A DNA stretch of 35,928 nt from CAZSAT01 sp964604675 (GTDB lineage: Bacteria > Myxococcota_A > UBA796 > CAJQPC01), in contig CAZSAT010000075.1 of assembly GCA_964604675.1 (NCBI GenBank), forward strand, positions 1 through 35,928. Direction: 5' to 3'. How positions within the stretch are numbered: position 1 is the stretch's first letter; the number at the start of each line of letters is the position of its first letter. The notes under the pieces were generated by a model. The model ran no database searches. It saw only the letters and a list, made by a program, of their open reading frames with translations, and was not told the DNA's origin. Of this stretch, positions 31,478-35,928 are shown piece by piece. The translations under genes were made by a program, and so were the position numbers.

Positions 31478-33028
31478 ATGGCGGAGCTGCAAGAGCGCTA
31501 CCGGCACCTGGACCAGCGCGAGGGGCTGGTCACCCTGGGCCATCGGACCATGCACGAGTCGCGGCAGGCCCTGCAGCGCAGCCTGGCAACGATGCACGAC
31601 GCGCTCCGGCTCTTCGACGCCGTCGTCGAGGCCCTCGGGGAACGGGGCTGGCTCGATCCCGAGGGCGGCGAGCAGCGGCGGCGCCTGCTGGTGCGGGACG
31701 AGGACCACCCGGAGTGGTTGGTGCCCACCGCCCTGGTGGAGCACTGCTGGGCGGGCACGCGCGGCGAGCACCAGCTCGGTCCGGTGATGATCAACCCGGA
31801 CGCCGTGCTCCCGGTCGACGCCCCCGACGACTACCAGCCGGGCGACCCCTGGTTCAGGGGGCGCGACCCCGAGCCCGAGGTCTACCCCCAGGGCCCCGAC
31901 ATGCGGGCCGGGGACCTGCAGCTCGCCGAGGGGCCTCGCCACTGGCGGGTCAAGTACGACGACCGGGGCTTGAAGGTCGAGTACCTGGTCACCGCCGGCG
32001 ACTCGTTCACCTGGATCCGCTACGACGTGGTGAAGCCCTACACCCACGACCCGCTGGCGCGGCCACCCGACGTGCCGCCCATCAGCCTGCTCTGCCGGGC
32101 CGACCTCGACCCGTCGGGGCACGGCGCCGAGGACCTGGCGCGGATGGTCGCCGAGATGGACCCCGCGGCCCAGGTGCAGGCTCGGGTGCGGCTGCCACTG
32201 CCCATCCCGGGTGGCGCGGAGGGCGCGTGGACCCGGGCCAGGTGGGCGATGCGCGTCGCCCTCTGGGAGGGCAGGGTGCCGCCGGAGGCGCGCTTCGTGG
32301 TGGCCGACGGCTTCGACGGCTCGGCGCTCGCCTGGGGCGACACGCGCGACGGCGCCCTCGAGGCCTGGGAGTCCGAGGTCCGCGAGGTGAAGCCCAAGCC
32401 TCCTGGATGGAAGCCCGAGCCCGAGCGGGAGCTTCCCGACCTGGACCCCGAGCCACCGCGCCGGATCGAGGACGCGGACGGCAAGCTGCGCGCCTTCTCC
32501 ACGGGCACGATGACGCTCACCGCACCCCAGGTCGGCGAGCTGGCCTGGCCGATGCCGCTGCCGCGCTTCACCCCCGCGGTCCTGCTCCCGATCCCGGCTG
32601 CGCCCGAGCACATTCCGGGTCACCTCGCGGCCGGAGGCTTCGACCGGTGGGTGCCGCTGGTCGGCGAGTTCGGCGACGTGGGCTTCGGGCTCCTCCGCCG
32701 CGACGGAGACGACGGCTTCACCATGATCGGGGACGGCGGGCTCGACCTGGTCGACGACCTCGCGGGCCTCGAGGCCGAGCTGGATGCCTCGGACGAGCGC
32801 GAGCGAGCCTCGTGCGCGGAGATGACCGTCCACGGGATGCCGAACCCCTGGACCGACTCCGAGTACCCCTGCCGGACGGTCAGCTACCGCATCTGGGACG
32901 ACGGGCACCGCCGGCGCGTCCCGGCGAAGCAGGCGGGTGCGAGGTGGAACCAGGAGTTCGTCGCGCCGGACGTTGACGTGAGCTGGCGGTGGCTGGTCCA
33001 CCGGATGCGCTGGGTGAAGCGCGGCTGA
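31478..33028 (+). CDS. Hypothetical protein, 516 aa
   Basis: No family recognised. The N-terminal 60 residues are helical and possibly coiled coil (LQERYRHLDQREGL, ALQRSLATMHDALRLFDAVVEAL). A long, acidic, Pro- and Trp-rich body follows, with WRVKYDDRGLKVEYLVTAGDSFTW (beta), a Pro/Glu-rich linker (KPKPPGWKPEPERELPDLD) and a C-terminal basic DDGHRRRVPAKQAG...WLVHRMRW. No signal or membrane segment is seen. ATG 31478 has GGGAGG four bases upstream. It ends 69 bp before the FtsZ-like gene on the same strand. Confidence 0.65.
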   Translation: MAELQERYRHLDQREGLVTLGHRTMHESRQALQRSLATMHDALRLFDAVVEALGERGWLDPEGGEQRRRLLVRDEDHPEWLVPTALVEHCWAGTRGEHQLGPVMINPDAVLPVDAPDDYQPGDPWFRGRDPEPEVYPQGPDMRAGDLQLAEGPRHWRVKYDDRGLKVEYLVTAGDSFTWIRYDVVKPYTHDPLARPPDVPPISLLCRADLDPSGHGAEDLARMVAEMDPAAQVQARVRLPLPIPGGAEGAWTRARWAMRVALWEGRVPPEARFVVADGFDGSALAWGDTRDGALEAWESEVREVKPKPPGWKPEPERELPDLDPEPPRRIEDADGKLRAFSTGTMTLTAPQVGELAWPMPLPRFTPAVLLPIPAAPEHIPGHLAAGGFDRWVPLVGEFGDVGFGLLRRDGDDGFTMIGDGGLDLVDDLAGLEAELDASDERERASCAEMTVHGMPNPWTDSEYPCRTVSYRIWDDGHRRRVPAKQAGARWNQEFVAPDVDVSWRWLVHRMRWVKRG

Positions 33029-33097
33029 ACCCGAGGATCGCGGCGGACAGTTCCTGGCCCCCGGCCGTGCCAGGATGATGTGGTCGCTGGAGCCGCC

Positions 33098-34075
33098 ATG
33101 ATCAGCCGCCGCACCTTCCTCGCGTCCTCCGCAGCTGCCTCGCTGACCGCCGGTGTGCTGGCCGGGGGGCACGGCGCCTTGCCGCCTCATGACTGCCGCA
33201 TCGTCGGCGTGGGTGGTGGCGGGCTCCGGTCGCTGTCGGCGATCGGACCCCTCGTCGGGGACCTGGCTCAGGTCATCGCGGTGAGTACCGACCGGCAGGA
33301 CCTGGTCCGCGCCAGTGCTCCGCGCCAACACCTGCTCGCCCCCGAGCTCACTGGCGGGCTGGGCGCAGGCAGCAACCCGGAGGTGGGACGGGAGGCCGCC
33401 CTGACCGATGCCGCCACCCTCCGCGAGCTGATGCGCGGCGCCGACAGCGTCGTCCTGGTCGGTGGCCTCGGCGGCGGCACCGCGACGGGCGCGATGCCTG
33501 TCCTGGCGGAGCTCGGATCCGGCGTGACGGGCCGCACCATCGCGGTGGCGACCATGCCCTTCTGGTTCGAGGGCAAGCGGCGGCGCGAGCAGACCACCGG
33601 GGGGTTGTTCGGGCTCCGTGACACGGCCGACCTGCTGATCCCGTTGCCGCTCCAGGCGCTGGCTCCCTACGGCGACGGGCGCATCGGCCTGAAGGAAGTC
33701 TTCGCGAAGGCGGATCGCGTCGTCGCGCGGGTGACCGACACCGCTCGGCTGCTCTCCCTGCTCGCCGTGCGTGGCGTGGTCCCCGAGCCGCGGGGACGAG
33801 GGGGTGCGGGCGTAGGGGCCCACTCCGACCCACTCGAAGCAGTCGCGGCTGCTTTCCGGTCACCGCTCATGATGGGGCCGGTCAGGCCGGAGGCAGCACT
33901 GGTCCACCTCCGGGGCCGGTCCGTCGACGACCGCGGTGCGGAGGAGCTCCGCGCCACCGTGCGAGAGGTCACGGGCATCGAGCGCGTGGTCCTGGCGCAG
34001 AGTGCGGGCGACCGGGATGGATGCGAGGCGACGGCGCTGGTGACGGGCGAGCGTGGCGACCTCCGCGTCGCCTGA
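33098..34075 (+). CDS. FtsZ/tubulin-family protein with Tat-like N-terminal signal
   Basis: The 325-residue product starts MISRRTFLASSAAASLTAGVL..., a textbook twin-arginine signal (S-R-R-x-F-L plus a hydrophobic stretch). It then runs as an FtsZ GTPase domain: IVGVGGGG (35-42), VIAVSTDRQDL, GLGAGSNPEVG (87-97), the tubulin signature GGLGGGTATGA (122-132), TMPFWFEGKRRREQ, LLIPLP-x-x-x-L, and a C-terminal domain with AAFRSPLM. The T7 loop with its catalytic N-x-D-x-x-D is missing: the stretch after LLSLLAVRG is about 20 residues shorter than in FtsZ. It may bind GTP but should not hydrolyse it in the normal way. ATG 33098 has GGAG at five bases, so the signal is probably genuine. Export would be odd because GTP is cytosolic; membrane anchoring with the GTPase inside is an alternative. 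Confidence 0.82.
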   Translation: MISRRTFLASSAAASLTAGVLAGGHGALPPHDCRIVGVGGGGLRSLSAIGPLVGDLAQVIAVSTDRQDLVRASAPRQHLLAPELTGGLGAGSNPEVGREAALTDAATLRELMRGADSVVLVGGLGGGTATGAMPVLAELGSGVTGRTIAVATMPFWFEGKRRREQTTGGLFGLRDTADLLIPLPLQALAPYGDGRIGLKEVFAKADRVVARVTDTARLLSLLAVRGVVPEPRGRGGAGVGAHSDPLEAVAAAFRSPLMMGPVRPEAALVHLRGRSVDDRGAEELRATVREVTGIERVVLAQSAGDRDGCEATALVTGERGDLRVA

Positions 34076-34087
34076 GAAAGTGGACGA

Positions 34088-34108
34088 CCCCTGTCAGATC
34101 GGCAGGGG
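34088..34108. terminator. Hairpin between FtsZ-like gene and next gene
   Basis: CCCCTG and CAGGGG pair around a 9-base loop 12 bp after the FtsZ-like stop. No T-run follows, so it is a weak terminator or attenuator at best. Confidence 0.25.
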
Positions 34109-34116
34109 CCGACAGC

Positions 34117-34122
34117 TACGTT
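34117..34122 (+). promoter_or_regulatory. Possible -10 box before the helical protein gene
   Basis: TACGTT lies 7 bp before ATG 34130, which has no Shine-Dalgarno sequence. This would permit a separate leaderless transcript for the two downstream genes. Confidence 0.25.
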
Positions 34123-34129
34123 GCGGCTC

Positions 34130-35086
34130 ATGGAAGATCTGACCCCCCTCGACGTGGCCTCGCGGCTGCGTGCCCAGCTCGAAGCGAGCGGGCTCGTCGA
34201 CCTGGTCGGCGGCCTGCAGGTCCTGGAGCAGGGACTCTCCGAGATCGCCCGAGGCCTCGACCTCGTGGCCAGCGAGCTCCTCGCTGCGGAGGCGGCCGAC
34301 GTGCCGCTGTACCTGGCGGTCCGGGACCTGGAGCGATGTCCCCACACGGCCCGGCTTCACGGACTGCTATCGGACCTGTTGACGATGGATGTGCCCGAGG
34401 AGCTGCTCCCCTGGGCTCGCCGACTGGTGGCGTCTGGTGCAGCGCCCGACGCCCCGGAGGTTCGCCGCGCCCTCACCCACTGGGCCGTGCGGGCGCCAGG
34501 CCCCAAGCTCCGCATGTTGGCGCAGCTCGCCCTCTTCGAGGCGGTGGTGTTCAACCAGCGGCTGCTCCTGTTGGCCTCGGATGTGCGGCTCGACGTCGTG
34601 CCGGGCCAGGGCCGCACCGTCGAGGAGATCGCTGATCTCGAGGTCCTCCGCGCTACGACACTGCCCGAGTACGGCGACGACCTCCTCGACCTGGAGGACC
34701 CGCTGCCCGTCCTGGTCGCCAAGGCCTTCGAACAGCTCGGTCTCCAGGTCGAGGAGCTGCGGGAGGAGCTGGTCTGGGCGACAGCTCCGGTACGGGAGGC
34801 TGTCGAGACCCGTCGGGAGCTCCTGGACATCCTGGAGCGGCTGCCCCCTGCGGATGCGGTGCTCCTGCACAACGAGGGAGGACTTGGCGCAGAGGTGTTC
34901 GAAGTCGAAGACCTGCGGCACCTGCACCCAGGGCTGCTCGGAGGCCTCTCCCGCGATGCCATCTACCAGCGCGCCCGCCGAGCCCGTACGAAGGCCCGCC
35001 GTGTCGCCGCCGAGGCGCTGCACCTCCGGGCCGGCGTCAGCCTCGCTGACCTCTTGCTGGCCGACATCCGAGGAGTGCAGCCGTGA
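34130..35086 (+). CDS. Helical protein of the FtsZ-like module, 318 aa
   Basis: No family recognised. The predicted structure is almost wholly helical and acidic, with heptad-like stretches (LQVLEQGLSEIARGLDLVASELL, FEQLGLQVEELREELVW, VETRRELLDILERL). It ends in a basic helix (YQRARRARTKARRVAAEALHL). No signal or membrane segment. ATG 34130 is used; TTG 34121 is also in frame. It is 54 bp after the FtsZ-like gene and overlaps the next gene by GTGA. It could be a partner or scaffold of the FtsZ-like protein, by position only. Confidence 0.65.
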   Translation: MEDLTPLDVASRLRAQLEASGLVDLVGGLQVLEQGLSEIARGLDLVASELLAAEAADVPLYLAVRDLERCPHTARLHGLLSDLLTMDVPEELLPWARRLVASGAAPDAPEVRRALTHWAVRAPGPKLRMLAQLALFEAVVFNQRLLLLASDVRLDVVPGQGRTVEEIADLEVLRATTLPEYGDDLLDLEDPLPVLVAKAFEQLGLQVEELREELVWATAPVREAVETRRELLDILERLPPADAVLLHNEGGLGAEVFEVEDLRHLHPGLLGGLSRDAIYQRARRARTKARRVAAEALHLRAGVSLADLLLADIRGVQP

Positions 35087-35499
35087 ACACCATCGCCCTT
35101 CACTCCTGGCAGGACGTCGTCCGTGCCCTGTCGCACCGCCCCGCCGGGACCATCCTCCGCGTCCGCAAGGGCATCCTCACCCACCCTCGTCGTGCCGGCA
35201 TGATGGCGAGCGTCGGGTTGCCCGAGGGCCAGTCGGCCGACTGGCGGAAGCGGCTCCCAGGTGGCCGCGGTCTCCACGTCAAGGTCTTCGGCGACCACTA
35301 CGAGGCGCACATCGACCGGGTGCATCCGGACGTGAACCCTGTCGAGCACCTGCGTCAGGATGCGCCCGGGGTCTTCGTGGGCAGCGGCGTTGCCCTGGGT
35401 GCTGCGGTCGGTGCGGCGATGGGGCGGTCGGGAGCGTCGACCGCGGTGGGGGCGGCGCTGGGTGGCGTGCTGGCGGCATTGTGGGCGTCGGCGGACTGA
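35083..35499 (+). CDS. Small protein with C-terminal glycine-zipper membrane segment
   Basis: The 138-residue product has a soluble, basic N-terminal part of about 95 residues (LRVRKGILTHPRR, WRKRLPGGRGLHVKVFGDHYEAHIDRVHP). It ends in a Gly/Ala-rich hydrophobic tail, VFVGSGVALGAAVGAAMG and STAVGAALGGVLAALWA, i.e. two short glycine-zipper helices in a hairpin. Such tails insert in or perforate membranes in several bacterial families. GTG 35083 overlaps the preceding stop (GTGA), so synthesis is coupled to the helical protein. No named family is recognised. Confidence 0.65.
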   Translation: MNTIALHSWQDVVRALSHRPAGTILRVRKGILTHPRRAGMMASVGLPEGQSADWRKRLPGGRGLHVKVFGDHYEAHIDRVHPDVNPVEHLRQDAPGVFVGSGVALGAAVGAAMGRSGASTAVGAALGGVLAALWASAD

Positions 35500-35548
35500 G
35501 CTGTGCCCTCGCGCCTCGCGCTAAGCTGGCCCGGTCACGGAGGCTGTC

Positions 35549-35928
35549 TTGCTCCTCACCGCCTGTCTGCTCGCGGCCCCAGTCTTTGCGGAGTCGGTGG
35601 AGGTCACCCTGGTGGCCGAGCCGGAGGGCGTCGCCGAGTCGTGGACAGTGTCCGGCGCCGAGGTGGGTGTGGTGGTCGACGAGGTGATCGAGCGCAGCCG
35701 GCGAGAGCGGTGGGAGCTGGTCGTGGAGCTGACCGAGCGCCAGGTAAACGTCGGCCGGACCGACCAGGTGGTGTTCGAGGCCGAGCTCACCCGCGTCACG
35801 GTCGATCGCCGCGGTCAGGAGAAGCGCGAGGTGCTGACCCGGCCCCGGGTCACCACGCTGTCGGACACGGAGGCGCTCGTCCGGCAGACGGAGGGGCGGC
35901 GCTTCCTGGAGCTTCGGATCACGCCGCG
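35549..35928 (+). CDS. Exported beta-rich protein, N-terminal part (runs off right edge)
   Basis: TTG 35549 has GGAGG five bases upstream and gives a clean signal peptide (LLTACLLAAPVFA, cleavage before ES). The 112 residues that follow alternate charged and hydrophobic positions (WELVVELTERQVNVG, VVFEAELTRVTVD, TRPRVTTLSDTEALVRQ), typical of an exported beta-sandwich. The wording near VTTLSDTEA faintly recalls secretin-type domains, but this is too weak for a name. The gene continues outside the window. Confidence 0.6.
   Translation, partial: MLLTACLLAAPVFAESVEVTLVAEPEGVAESWTVSGAEVGVVVDEVIERSRRERWELVVELTERQVNVGRTDQVVFEAELTRVTVDRRGQEKREVLTRPRVTTLSDTEALVRQTEGRRFLELRITP

Noticed and set aside
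21825..35928. Right attachment site of the island
   Set aside because: I looked for a second copy of the tRNA 3' end (CGGTTCGAGTCCG) and found none in the window.

Overview
The window is a GC-rich (roughly 70% by eye) bacterial chromosome segment with one 10-N scaffold gap. It most resembles an uncultured myxobacterium-like lineage (Myxococcota, formerly Deltaproteobacteria). The grounds are several very short lipoprotein signals followed by Asp/Ser/Thr-rich linkers, MopE-type Asp/Cys repeats, VCBS/ASPIC propeller lipoproteins, and a Ser/Thr kinase fused to an AAA-type ATPase and a helical repeat tail. The taxonomic call is an inference from gene style, not from a marker gene.

Left part (1-6212): a nucleobase module. 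A minus-strand operon encodes a PreA-like dihydropyrimidine dehydrogenase, an aldehyde dehydrogenase and the start of an FHA-domain protein. It diverges from a plus-strand operon of an NCS2 nucleobase permease, a sodium/solute symporter and a cytosine deaminase of the yeast FCY1 type. Together they could import cytosine or uracil, deaminate cytosine, reduce uracil and oxidise a downstream semialdehyde. The hydrolytic steps are not in the window.

Middle (6238-21660): envelope and signalling genes. In order these are a CrtC/AttH-like lipoprotein, a coupled pair of a small protein and a large kinase, a TerB-like protein, and a VCBS/ASPIC lipoprotein coupled to a peroxiredoxin-like lipoprotein. 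The peroxiredoxin has an in-frame TGA exactly at the peroxidatic cysteine, followed at once by a strong hairpin, and is best read as a selenoprotein. Then come two small ORFs, an Ogt-type DNA repair methyltransferase, a MopE-repeat/lectin-like lipoprotein, an RlmN/Cfr-like radical SAM enzyme, a small membrane protein, heme O synthase (CtaB), a cytochrome c and a large VCBS lipoprotein.

Right part (21749-35928): an accessory region beginning at a tRNA-Thr(CGT) gene followed directly by a tyrosine recombinase. It holds mostly unrecognised genes. Recognisable items are a second, catalytically degenerate recombinase-like protein with a C-terminal membrane segment, a gene bounded by 20-bp perfect inverted repeats, and two PD-(D/E)XK nuclease-like proteins. 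It also holds an FtsZ/tubulin-family protein that begins with a twin-arginine signal-like sequence and lacks the T7 catalytic loop. That gene is followed by a helical protein and a glycine-zipper membrane protein, which together look like an uncharacterised membrane-associated module. No second copy of the tRNA end was found, so the right boundary of the island is unknown.
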